From: Gymnorhina tibicen
Lineage: Eukaryota; Chordata; Aves; Passeriformes; Artamidae
Length of the DNA stretch: 64,000 nucleotides
NCBI GenBank assembly: GCA_013399875.1
Contig: VXAZ01008140.1
Coordinates: forward strand, 273,296 to 337,295
Direction: 5' to 3'
Both the position numbers and the translations under genes were made by a program. Below, piece by piece: positions 10,273 through 22,456 of this stretch (positions within the stretch are counted from its first letter, which is position 1; each line of letters begins with the position of its first letter). Under the pieces are notes generated by a model. It searched no databases. It was not told where the DNA came from and worked only from the letters and a program-made list of their open reading frames with translations.

Positions 10273-12692
10273 AAAACCCACAGTGATGCTTTTAGGACCT
10301 GTAGGAATAAACTGCTGACTGCAGGAACCTGTTTCACCCTCATATCCTGCCCCCCTCCATGGGGCTGTAGGGATCAGAAAGTCCAAGGGAAGATGGGTAG
10401 ACCAAGGCTGGGTGCACTCCATGGCAGACTGGGGCTGTGTGGTGCATGAGGGTCATGGCTATGGGGAAAGCAAGTTCAGGCAGGCTTTTATTTTTTGTAT
10501 CAAGAGATGTTGCCTTTGCCTTGGCACTGGACAGCATGCTTGTACCTGCACCTCATGGCACTGACCCCCTGCCAGCAGCCCCATCTCTGCTCCATGCAGG
10601 AGTGTGTTCCTGTGACAAGCTTTGATGGGAGCAGTTCCCCAGCCGGCCCACAGGGTAGACAAAAAGCTTTTGTCACAAGGGGAAGGTCGGAATTAACCCT
10701 TCTCTGCAGCAAACTCCACGACACGTACACCCAGGAAATTTGTCACCTAGCAGCATGGCCCTGTGCCCATCCCATCCCCTCACTGACTCTTTGAGTCACA
10801 GGTCGCATCTGCAGCCCCAGACACAACCAAGAGGCTGATGTAAAACTTCTGAAGAAAGGAGACTGGGAAGCAGAGGCCATCCCAGGAGAAGTGTGGTACC
10901 AACACCCAGATCCTGTGGTTGCAGCAAACGCTTGGTACTCTCATTTACAAGAGTGATCAAATAAATCTCCTTAAATCTGGAAGAGAGAAAGTAAATGGAA
11001 TAAAAGCTAAAACTGAGCGGGCTGGTTATTGAAAACAGCAGTATTATACTTGTTTCTCCTCTCCTGTGCACCAGCTTTTGTCCACTGAATAGCTACAGAA
11101 TTCACTGGCATTATTCCTAATTTTACAATGATTTGGAAGAAGAGGAGACAAAGGCAAGCAAACAAAGCTAATTGCCTTCAGTGTTTTGTTTATCTGGGTT
11201 TTGTTCAGCCAAACAAAGAGGACGTTCAGGTCCAAGCTGACTGTGGAGCCACAGATCTCTTTTGCTTGGCTGGTCTGTTTAAAAACAGTTTGCAATTTTG
11301 GCATCCAGCATCTTCAGCAACTACCACTTGCAACTACTTTCTTGTCTCCATCTGGTCACTGTAGAAACTCTGGTCACTCCAGCCACTATTACTACAGATT
11401 AATCAACCTTGCAAAGCCCCACCAAAAAAGCAGGAAGTCCTCCATGAGCCAATCCCTTGGTCATAAAAAGAACAAAGCCAGCAGGAGATTAATCACTGGA
11501 TGCTATTTCCAATGCAAAAGTCCTAGCAGGAAAAGTCCCAATTTTAATAACAAAGCTATGCATTGTCACCCATCCATACCAACAGACTTTTGTTCTTGGA
11601 GCCAGGGAAGAACACACTGAGCACAAATGTAAATAATATGGCAGGGAGAGTGTGCTGCTGGCAACACCCCCCAGAACATGGACTAAAGGAACCACAACCA
11701 ACCAGTTCTGCCAGCTCTGGTTGTCTTCCAGGCATCTCAGATTTCCCAGCACAGTCTGAGGGAGGCACAGCAGGATTTCCAGGCATCAGGCAGAGGAGAA
11801 AAGCAAGGAAGAGGAGTCTAGGAAGGTAAATCCAGCCTGCTGTGGTTGCTACAGTTTGAACACAGATGTGCCAAGAACTGAGGTCTCCTATACCTGTAAG
11901 GCCCTAAGAGAGATTCTAACAAAAGATCACCAGATGTTAAATGTGCTGGTGAGAAACGGTCATAGGTATCTCCACAGGTCTCTGCAGGTGTGTCTCAGCA
12001 TTGCAACATGGGACTAGAGAGCCTTTAAGGAGCTACACAAAAGAAAAAGGAGATTCCTAACAGTGTCACCTGTCCCAAAGTGCCAAAGCCAGCAGGGTGC
12101 AGGGTTTGGGAACAGCCTGTGGTGATGCAGAGCATCAACAGCTCGGTTTGGTCCTTACATTTTCTCAAACAGGGAGCAGTGGTGCAGGATCTGTTCTCTG
12201 TTACTAATCCTTAGAAGTCTGCAAGAATAGAAGTTTCGTAAAGCTCTGGACTGTGTGTAACACCATCTTATTCAGAGGAAAAAAAAGTATTGGCAGTAAT
12301 TTGTATTTCTAGAAGGAAAAATTAAAAGGTCAAGTTTGAGAACCTTGCTGTTCAAGGCTCACTGCCTTGAACACTTTCCTCAAAATGATTTAATGCTTCA
12401 AGTTACATTGGGATCTCAGGAATAATTTGTAAAAGTTAGGCTCCTGGACGCTTTTATGTTTCTAGAGTACCACAGGCTGCCCTGTGACATGAAATGAAGG
12501 ATGCATTCGGATGAACTTTGTGCAGTGTCCAGGACAGACAAGAAAAGGTGCCTGACCAGCTCAAGGCTTGTTGCTCAGTTACCAGAGCTGTTACAGTGCT
12601 GACTCTACAGGAATTTGCCATTAATCCTTTCAGCTCGACTATAAAAAGACACTTAAAAAAATTTATTTATATTACTATTTTTGTTTGCACAG
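10273..12692. other. Unique non-coding DNA, no gene recognised
   Basis: About 2.4 kb without a recognisable gene or repeat. Frames of up to 144 codons (11186-11620 plus) occur but show no domain and overlap frames on the other strand. The TGTG- and CAGG-rich words are unremarkable for avian intergenic or intronic DNA. Confidence 0.5.
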
Positions 12693-12730
12693 GCCACTCT
12701 CAAGAGTGGGCTCACAAGGAGAACGGGAAG
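12693..12730 (+). other. Micro-exon-like segment with canonical splice sites
   Basis: A long pyrimidine- and T-rich tract ends TTTTTGTTTGCACAG at 12692. A 38-nt segment follows (12693-12730) and then a strong donor, AAG followed by GTAAGAA. The segment is open in at least two frames, and its frame extends in both directions within a 116-codon open frame. No family is recognised and no flanking exon was found. It may be a chance pairing of signals or an exon of a non-coding transcript. Confidence 0.15.
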
Positions 12731-15700
12731 GTAAGAAACAAGGAGAAGCAAATACAAACAGTTTGTGAGGGACCCTTTGGAAATCAGGCAAGGTTCAAAG
12801 CTTTCTCTTTCAAGTGTTCTTCGCTCTCCTCATATCAGGGAGGGAGCACAGAGGAATTGGGTCACTGAATCCAGGGAAAAGTCAAACAAGCAAATCTCAG
12901 CTGAAACACCAAAGGCTGGCATGACACGATCCTGTTTCCAAGGGGTGAGTTTCTGCTAAGCTTGACTGAAACGTGAGCAAGACGGGGTTAAATAAACTAA
13001 GGGGGTGGAACACATTAAATCCTGCCCAACTTGCTTTAAATATTGAGGAAAATGAGAAAGAAAAATTGGGTGCAAGGTACTGGATAACCAGGCCCCCATT
13101 TTGCATTGGGATGGAAGCCAGGAGGGGAAAGGAGAGCAGCAGCCCACTCTAAAGTCATGTTGAACTCAGACCTGCATTTGACAAAGGGCTTTTGGGTCTT
13201 TGGTTAGTTGTAAGGCTCTTAAACGCCAGCTTTCAGTAATATAGAAGAAATTAAGCTCTTAATCTCAGTTTGTACACAAAGACGGAGGCAGACACACAAA
13301 TGCCAAAGACTTTGAAAATGACTGGGTCAAGGTGCTTCCACTTTTGTAGCTCTACTTGTGATCCCAGAAAAAACCCCCCGTTTCAAAAAACACTCCTCAT
13401 CTGCATCCAGAAATTCTCCTATTCATAGGAAAGGGTTTCCCACACCAAAAATTAATAATTAGATACACTAAGATGTTGCCCTTCTTCTCTATTTATCCCT
13501 TATTTTTTCCTTCTGATTGTACATTGATAAAATGATGTTCAGTGTTTGTCAATCAATCATTTGAGATTCCTCCTTTTTCTCTTACATGAAACAGGCACAA
13601 AAGCATAGTGCTTCAGCACAAGCTAAGGTTACTGTCATTTCCAAGATTGTTGCCAAGGTGATGCTCTCTTCCCTCCTTACAAATTACCCCCCAAACAATT
13701 GGATGCTCCCCTGGTTTGACTGGCGGGAGGGACATGAAGACAGCAACTGCCTTGAAAATGCCTTGGCTGGGTTTGGAAGATCCCTGCTCCTGGCTTTCCT
13801 CCCTCCCTTTAGGCACCAGCCAAACCCAGGCTCTGGAACGAAAGGGACTTTCACATAAAACAGCAAATCCAGCTCAATTTTCCACAGTCTGTGCCTCTGG
13901 CTGCCAGCCTGTGGTGCTACTGCTAGACCTCCCGTGCTGGATGTGCTCCGGGTGTCTGATCCTTGCAAACAGAGCCTGCTGGCAAAAGTAGCAGCATTTC
14001 ACACTGTTTCATTCTGGGATAGATCCAGGGGGTCACCCCAGACTATCAGGTGCTCTCACTGCATTTCAGCCTGACACTTCCCAGGTGTTTCCTCAGGATG
14101 AGGCTTGGCAGTTGCAGGATCTGCAAGATTCTTCCTGGTTAGAGCATCTCAGAGAAAGCACTCACAGGGATTTACCAGAGTTCAGAGATCTGATGGCAAG
14201 AGACATTCACAATGGATTTGGAGGCTCAAAACAGACCTTGCACCTTCTCCCTGGACTTGCAATACCTACAGTTGCTTTACCAGATGCCTCTTCCTCACTT
14301 CTGCATCGTGTTAACTTATTTTGTATTACTTACATCTTTCCCCCACATCCTTGGAATTGCAATAGATTTATTTATTTTTAACATGCTTTTATATCACACA
14401 CACCAACATAAATTATTAATTTCCTTGGGACATGTATGCATAGAGCGAAGTATATTCCCACTATACTGCACCAAAAGAAGCCTTCTCTCGTCCAAGATCC
14501 TTCTGTTATTCCACACATTAAAGAAACTCCAAGCACCCAACTGGGACCTCTTTGTGCTCAAACTGGACAAGTGCAAAAAAAATGTTTCCAGCACTCAAAA
14601 CTTTACTATTGAAATTCTGAAGAAAAGGAGGGAAAAGAGCCCTGAGGGGACACTAACTTCAGCTCCTCACATAAACCGCATCTTTCACATCCCACCTCAC
14701 TTCCCTTCCTTATGGATGAAGCAACCTTAGGAACAACCAAAGACTTGGACAAGCTGAGCAAGCCCTGCATAGCACATTTTTAGTGCACTGAGCAAAAGAA
14801 ACACTCATTATAACTTCTTCAGGCCACTCAAATATCACATCACAGTGATTATTACCTGTTTTGACATCAGTATGTCAGGCTTTACACACATCAGCCATGT
14901 GCTGAAGGGAAAAAGTTCCCACAAATCTGCCTATTTATTTTTGGAAAGGGCCTGACAGAACTATCAGCTTCTATCTTTGACCCACTCTCCTGGGGAAAAT
15001 CTTATTCGTGGTAACCAGAATATTTGAAGAACACCAACAAAGAAGAAAACAAAACCACTAAAATATAAAGCCACAATTCATTCCAGCATCACAGAAGTTC
15101 TGGTGCTGGGGAGAGCAGGAATGCTACAAAGCTGCAGGCAGTCACTGCACTTTCTGCAGAGCTTGTGATGGAGCTCGTGGCTTAACCATAGGTTCACTTA
15201 TTGTGGAGAGAAGCATGGAGCTCATCCATGGTTCCTTGCCCTTTTCACATTCCTCCCTCCCTGTTCCAAACTAGGGAGTTTCTTCTCACTCAGCAGAAAT
15301 TAGACTGGCTTGCTTTTAAAAAAAATAGGCAATTATGAACCATTGCTTTTGCTTCTTGCGTGCCAGGTGAGAACAAGAGTAGAAAGCAGAGAGGTAGAGT
15401 TGGAGAAGTACAGGAGTTTCCAGGGCATCCAGCTTCCACAGCTAGCAAAGGTGTCACTGGCAAGCACCAGGACTTCTTCCCTGCATAGCCCCTTTTCCAG
15501 GTTCAGTTACCTGTTCCTGTAGCAGTCAGAGAGCAGCAGGCTCCCTCCCGTCTTTGCCTGGAAGAGGAGGGGGACATGGAAGCCCCCTGCAAGGCTCTTG
15601 TCCCTGTCTCCTGCTCCCTGACCCCTGGGGATGCTGGAGCACCCATCAGGCTTTTTCTGATCCAAGTGGGGAAAAGCTCTTTCCATTCTTGGTGCAGAGG

Positions 15701-16589
15701 AGGAAAGAACTTCTGGTGCTGCCAGCACTGCTCTCCAATACAACTCCTCTGTGGTGTGTGGAGTGTCCAAAGCTGCAGTTTTAAGGATATATAGGGGGGT
15801 TTTACACCCTAATGAAGGTGAGGAAGCAGCACAGTCCAAGGAGAAAGAGGAGTGGAGAAAGCCAGGATCTCATCCAACTTTCCATTTTAGAAAAGCAGAA
15901 CACCATATTTCTCCTTGAAGGACACAGGGGGATAAAGGTGTTTGTGAACTTTGAGATATAATCAGCAATTTTGAAAATAACCAAAAAACAAAGACAATAA
16001 CTCAATCCACAGGAAAGTACCAGCTTGCTCAGGGGTATTTTGAAGTACTTAAGCAACTGTAAAAACTCTGTAGAGTTCTAGGTTCTTCACTAGAAAGCTT
16101 CACTCTTATCCCAGAAATCTAATTCCATCCTTAAACTGCAAAAATATGAACCTGTCTTTAATTATAAAGGACTGTCTCTTGTTAGCAGTTGGTCCTAAAC
16201 TTGCCACGAACCAGAAAGGATTAAAACATTGGAGAAAAAAAAAAAAGGCAAAATACCCCAAAGGATTATTTGATGGTCCTGTCTTATATTTCATTACTTT
16301 AGCAGACTTAACTAAGTCTTCAGGCAAAAGGAAGTGTTTTAGGATTCCTCCTCTATTCCCTACGAAGGAGAACTGGACATGCTCTCACTTTGCCAAGACC
16401 TCATTTTCTGCCTTTTCTCCCATCTGCAACCACTCTGCACCACGACAGAGGCAGCCCGGGCTCTGCTGGGGAGCAAGGGGACATCCAGAGTGACACAAAG
16501 GCTCCCAGGTCCTCGTGGATAATTAAGCTTTAGCCATGGGTGTCCCCTTGTGCCTTGGTGAGTAAATCAGCACAACCGAGGGAGTCAAA
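12731..16589. other. Unique non-coding DNA, no gene recognised
   Basis: About 3.9 kb without a recognised gene or repeat. A 172-codon plus-strand frame at 14212-14730 is leucine- and phenylalanine-rich in an AT-rich stretch, has no recognisable domain and is most likely chance. Confidence 0.5.
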
Positions 16590-16645
16590 CAGAATCATGG
16601 AGTGGTTTGGGTTAGAATGAACCTTAAAGCTCACCTCATTTCCCC
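16590..16645 (-). mobile_element. CR1 LINE 3' end, minus strand
   Basis: Read on the minus strand, this is the CR1 3' terminus: an AAGGTTCATTCTAACCCAAA-like block followed by CCACTCCATGATTCTG. It is a short, 5'-truncated copy. It lies back-to-back with a second CR1 piece in the opposite orientation 40 bp away, so the pair forms an imperfect inverted repeat. Confidence 0.85.
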
Positions 16646-16685
16646 TTCAGAGAGAAAACGGAATATCCTGGGAGGTTGGACTTAA

Positions 16686-16820
16686 TGACCAAGGCCAGGT
16701 CAGATGGGGCTTGGAGCACCCTGGTCTAGTGGAAGATGTCCCTGCCCATGGTGGGGGGGTCAGAACTGGATGCGTTTTAAGGTCCCCCCAGCCCAAATCA
16801 TTCCACAATTCTGTGATCCA
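16686..16820 (+). mobile_element. CR1 LINE 3' fragment, plus strand
   Basis: The order of CR1 3' sequence is clear: an AGGTCAGATGGGGCTTGGAG block, then CTGGTCTAGTGGAAGATGTC, CCTGCCCATGGTGGGG, TTTTAAGGTCCC and finally AATCATTCCACAATTCTGTGA. It is about 135 bp long and 5'-truncated, with no coding part. Its 5' side faces that of the minus-strand copy at 16590-16645, which makes a head-to-head arrangement. Confidence 0.9.
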
Positions 16821-17634
16821 GCTGCACCATGACTGATGCACACATCGGGGTGAAGATGAGCCATGTCCGCCCTCAGTCAGTGGCAGGACTGCACGAAGGC
16901 TGTGCCTTTCTACCTCTCTGTCAGCAGCATCATTGAAGCTCTGGCATTTTGGCACAACTAAAGATGGATTTTTCCGCTTCCACCACTTGGCAGCTCATTG
17001 CTGGGGGCTATTTGTCTCTCTTCTGCTATTTGTGCTGCAGAAGGCCAGACCTATCACTCCTAATCTGTGCTGCTCTGAATCTCAAGGCAGAAAGGGGCAG
17101 AGTCACTCTGTGTCTCTGAATCCAACAACAGTCACTTCACTGCTGAGCCTCAATCAATACTTTAATGGGCCTAATTTTCCAGCTTTTGATCAAAATGCCT
17201 TTAGAGCAGCACATCTTCAGATACTGCCTCTGGCATTCCAAAATAAGCAGAAAGAACAAGATAACTTTTGTGAGGCTTCTCTCCCTACAATCTATAGCTG
17301 AATCTACACAAGCCCGTTTTAGTTTCTCCTTAACCCAGTCTAGTACGTGAGGGTTGAACAAAACTGGATGTGAAATGGCTCCCAACTTCTCAGTTTGCTT
17401 ATTATCTTTTTGGAAAAGCATGACAGTTTCTTCATCTTTGAAAAGATGAATGGATATTTTGTCTCTGGAACCCACCCCACAGCATGCAGATTCGACATTT
17501 GAAGTCCAAGCTAAATTTAGTTGTGAACAATTATACAAGTCAAAGGGTTTGGCCTTGGGACTTCAGTGAAGGCACCAAAAATATAGAAACACTCTAAACC
17601 TCCCAAAACCATTCTCCTGGTGTTTGAATCCCTC

Positions 17635-17668
17635 AAATCAGGGAAAAATCAGGGACAAATCAGGGAAA
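17635..17668. repeat. Short tandem repeat, ~11-12-bp unit, 3 copies
   Basis: The word AAATCAGGGA occurs three times in a row at a spacing of 11-12 bp (about 17635, 17646 and 17658), joined by AA or CA. It is a small local duplication with no known role. Confidence 0.65.
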
Positions 17669-20600
17669 CAGTGTCAGGAAATTTTAGGTTGTTTTTATAA
17701 TTCATTCAATATTAACCAAACAAGCTTCTTTTAAGCCATTGCTAAAAAAATAGTATTTTTTCAAGAATCACCTACAAAGGTTAACTCTGTTGAATACAGA
17801 TATTAAAGTGTAGTTATTTCTCTCTCATTGCCAAAGTTACCACGTGGTTTTGGCTGCTTTAGGACTTGGAAGAACCTTACCAGGTTTCATTGCTTTGGTG
17901 CAAAAGGTACAGCGAGAAGTTTTGGGAAACTAGTTCCAAGATCCTTTCAGTCAATACCACCATCCTACAGGATAAACTGCTTCCCCTTCAGAAACGTGGA
18001 AATGCCAATGGTAAAGATTCCCAGTGGTTTGCACCAGGTTTGTGGCACAGTCAGGCTGTTCTTGCAGCCAACACCAGTGCTGAGAACAGACAATACTTGG
18101 GGTACCATAAAGGCCCAAGTACTTCAAGTTGAACCAAAACTTTCTGACCAATTTTCAAAGTTTGTTTCAGAAAAAAATCTGAAATGAAAAAAGGTAATGC
18201 ATCAGTGTGCAAAGGCTGGGGAAAATGTCTTGGGTTCGCTTCAACTTTTTCTTCTCCAGCTAAAAAGCACTTAGAGTTGAGCATGATTCACAAATACCTT
18301 TGGTTGACCTAAAGTGAAAAACTTTTAGCATGTAAATAATTCATCTAGAACTCCTTGCCCAGTCTGAAATTACATCTCCAGAGTTATTTTTCACAGTGCA
18401 GGTGGACAAGCAGCAAGGAAGCAGCACCTGTGGGGGTTATTTACTTCCTACACACAAGACTCTGGACCTGCATCAGCAACAATATCATTTCCCTGGTGCT
18501 TTGGCTTCAGGTTAAGGTCAATTCCTGAAGCAAAGCTGATGCCTGAAGCACCCAGAATTCACATTTATTTGCATCTCTCCTGTTTGGTGAGGACATCAAA
18601 GCCACTCAAGAAATCCATATCACAGGTTCCCCTTCCACAAAGGAGCAAACCATGTTCTGATATTTGCTCTTACTCCCCAGAAGAGCAACATCAGCTCAGG
18701 AGACTGGGGCATCAAAGGGGTGACAGGATTGTTCACACATTAACAGTTGAGTACTTTGAAGCAATTTTGGAGATGTACACATGGATTTCTGGTCCTCAGT
18801 AAAATTAATGAAAGGTTTGTATTCAAATGCCAATGCTGCCTCAGAAACCTCACTCATCATGGCTCAGAAGTTGCCTCTGTCATACAAAACCTCTCAGGAT
18901 GATTTACAAAGTTGTACATGAGTTAGTTATATTTCAAGTCAAACTTATTATCTAAGGTTAAATTACATATTGGAGGGAAAAAAGAGGAAGAAAAGGCTTC
19001 AGGACAGACAGATGGAGCAGAGTCACTAAAGGGGAGTGCAGTATTTTAGGGGCTGAGGCATCAGTAGCACATGGGCTTAAGAAAGCAAAGAGCACAAAAA
19101 CAGCTGGACTGAGCACAGCAGAGACAGCAGGGACTCCTCAGATCCCAGTGCTCAGATTTTGTTTTAAAGTTCACAGAGCCAAAAAAGAAAAGAAACAGCA
19201 GCAGAAGTAGTGCAGCCAAGCCCTCTCACACTCAGGCGCAGAAAGTGCATCTCCAAAGACTTCTATTAACCTCATATTTTGCACACACACAAGCCCCATT
19301 CCTCCCCTTCATACGATCGTATTTTCACAGTAATCATCTCTCTGACTCTGTTGTGAAAAGCTCCTACTTCGCACCAGGCTCCTGCTCCCAGCAGAGTGGA
19401 ATGGGAGTGAAATGAATCCTGAGCAGTCAGGCTCCAAAGACTGCCATTACCTAATACTGTACCATTACACAAATGTATTTGTTAGGAATGTTCCAAGGTT
19501 TTGGGAAAAGGCTTACAACAGCTTGCAGTGTTCCCATGCCCACCACAAACACTGCCTTTATCCGTGGTGTAACCACGTTTGCACTCCTACATGGAAAAGA
19601 TGGGGAATTACAGCGAACCTCAGAAATGTTGAGGAAAGATTCCTTCAAACTCTGAAAAGACTGACTTATTATGTTATTACAATTCCCTGGAAATTACTAC
19701 GTAGTCATCACTAGAGCATAAAATTTCATCAGCAGCCTCTGAAACATTCCTGCATATGGATTCCAGGAGAAGCTTAAAAAAGCCTCATATGCACAGAGGA
19801 TCACAGCAAACCTCTTGTCCATCTACAGCATCAGAGTGCACATCTGGCAACACATAACTTTTTGATTGCAGCCACCCATTAAATGGATTTTTGATTAGCC
19901 ATGTTGTTTAAACCAACCACAAACCTTTACAGCAAACCCTGGGCTGCCAGGCAAAGGGTCAGTCCCAAGGCTCAGCCAGCTTCACAAAATTCTTCCACTG
20001 GTTCTGGGCTGAAGTTCAAGTGAACCTCTAGATAGGGAGATGGGTTTCAGTTTAGAATTGGCAACCCTGCCTGATTTTATCAAAAGTCTCATGATGCTGG
20101 CATATTGCTGAAAACCCAGGTCTTGGAATCTTGTGCAAGAAATTTGACTTCTGCTTAAAAACCCCAAAAACCTCTCTTCCATGTAAGTGTCCTGCAGACC
20201 TGAGACATGAGTTCTACATAATTCTCCTTCAGAAGTCAGAGGAAAGAATGATACATGACGTATCATTTAAGTGTCCTTGGTTTTGGGAAATGTATTGATG
20301 ACTTTATTTAAACATCTGGTATTAACAGTGTGTTTCTGGAATCATTACATGAAAATTTTCTTTCAAAACCCTGACTTTAACTTGTTTGCTTTGAAATTCT
20401 GGATATATTAATGTAAAGGAAAATGCAAAAGGAGAAAAGGGGAAATGAAACAGTGGCAAACATTCAAATATTTTTTAAAGCAGAATGAACTATTTTCTCT
20501 CTATAACACACTGCTGCACTTATGATGCTGTGGGCTGAGATATTCCTGAGTGACCTACAGCCTCTAGAATGTGATAAGTTGAGCAGGACCTTGGAGTAAA

Positions 20601-21037
20601 TCATCTTAAAGCCCTAGTCAATGACTTGCTTTAAAGCTGCAGACTGACTCCAAATAATCCCACAAAATCTGCACCAGCCACCATACCTGAAGCCAATTTA
20701 TGAACAGTGACTATAATTTAGGGCCCAACAGAGCTGTACCTGTGATCCCTCTCTGGCTTCTCCACAGCACTTACTTTCCAGCACTGGTTTTATCTTTCCC
20801 TTTTCATCCTTCCCCATCTTCCCCTCCCTCCTCACACAGTGGCTCTTTCATCTGCTCTCAGTAGGTGCTGCTCTACGTAATTAATTGAGGACTTAACAAG
20901 TGCACTTTCTAATTAAAGTAAATAAGCCTGTACTCAGAACAGTGGCTCAGTGTTACCCAGCCCTCCTTCCTCAGGAACAGGATATTATGGGCTCCACCTC
21001 CTCAGTGGCAAGTTAATGTATTAAACTAATAGAGCAG

Positions 21038-21056
21038 AAAAAAAAAAAAAAAAAAA
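21038..21056. repeat. Poly(A) run (19 A)
   Basis: Nineteen consecutive A residues. No retrotransposon body or target-site duplication is evident next to it, so it is annotated only as a homopolymer that is likely to vary in length. Confidence 0.9.
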
Positions 21057-22416
21057 GTCTCTTAAAGTATCATTTAGAAAAATTATTCTAAAACAAAGCA
21101 ATTTCCAGCCTTGGGTCTCTGCACTCAATGCAATCAATATTATTTGGCAGAGATTCAGACTTTAGGAAGAGGAAAAACAAAAAGCCATAGACCTCATTTT
21201 CAAACCCAAATTCCTGTATGGTGCTTCCAGTGCTCCTGGATGGACTGGGAGGAGGCTGGAGGAAGAGTCTGGGGAACAGAATCACAGTGGGGTATTTCTG
21301 TTACCTCCTGTAGTGCCTAAATGAGTAAATCTGTCCCAAAATAACACCCAATATTAAGACTTTCCTCCTTCTTTAGGGTTGCTTCTGTGCCATGAATCTG
21401 AGAAGAAAATTTAGAGGGGTTGTTTGGAAAATTCCCATCTGTCCTCACCCTTGATCTGTATCTGAAATTTTATGTGGGTCTCCACCTCTGTTGTTAAACT
21501 TGTGATGATATCCTTAATGTACAAATGACTCAAAACAGATGCATGTAAAATAAAACTGGTTATTAATCCCACCACTTCCACTAGGTTAAGCAAGGACATT
21601 CACTGTCTCTTATGGAATAGGTCAGACTATGGAAGCATTTGCAAAAGCTGTGCTCAGCTGAAGGAGAAAATCTGAAGCAAGAGAGAATAGAGAGGCCAAA
21701 TACAGCAGGCAATGTTCTGTCAGGGAGGAAAACCACTTTTTCTTATGCCCCCCTCCAGTGTAACCAGTTAAATGCAGCAACAGGAGTTTGGGGATGGTGG
21801 TGGTACTTGAAGGCTCCACCTGCAATGGGAACAGCACCATCTGCAGTTCTAGCCTGTGAAAACCCAGGCAAAAGGTAGATTTCCAAAACAAATCAAGTTA
21901 GACACCATCTTCTTCTACTACTGAAGAACTTTCTGTAGCAGTAAGGATGAAACCAAAATCCCAAGGATTTCACAGTATTCTATGAATGGTCAAAAGTGTT
22001 TCCGAATAAGCATTTGAATTTTTGTCAATTTGTTTCCACAGATGGGCTGGGAGCAAAACTGTGTTAATTTAGGCCTTAAGTACCTGAAGATCATTAAGTC
22101 AAAGGGAAGCTTTGTGTCTTTCCTTGGATCTTGGATGAGCCTACAGGTTTCAATAGCCTGGACAGGAAGAACTAATAGGAAAGAGGGAATAGAGGTGTAT
22201 AGAGCAAAGAGGAGTGTGAAAAGAACTGCATTTTGCATGAAATTATTCTCTGCTTCTTGTAAGCTCCTGGCTTTGAGTAGTTATTCCAGAAATAAAGATT
22301 TGTTTGTGTTCTTCACAGTGTCTCCCTGTTGTGGAGACCAGACAGAAAGCCAAACAAAATTGTGCTCTTCTCACTGCATTTCCTTCAGCCATAAACACCT
22401 TAATTTATGTATATTT

Positions 22417-22456
22417 AAATTAAAAAAAAAAAAGAAAGAAAAGCAAACAAAAAAGC
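22417..22456. repeat. A-rich low-complexity tract
   Basis: About 40 bp of nearly pure A with scattered T, G and C, including a run of 12 A. No 3' end of a known element is recognised beside it. Confidence 0.75.
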
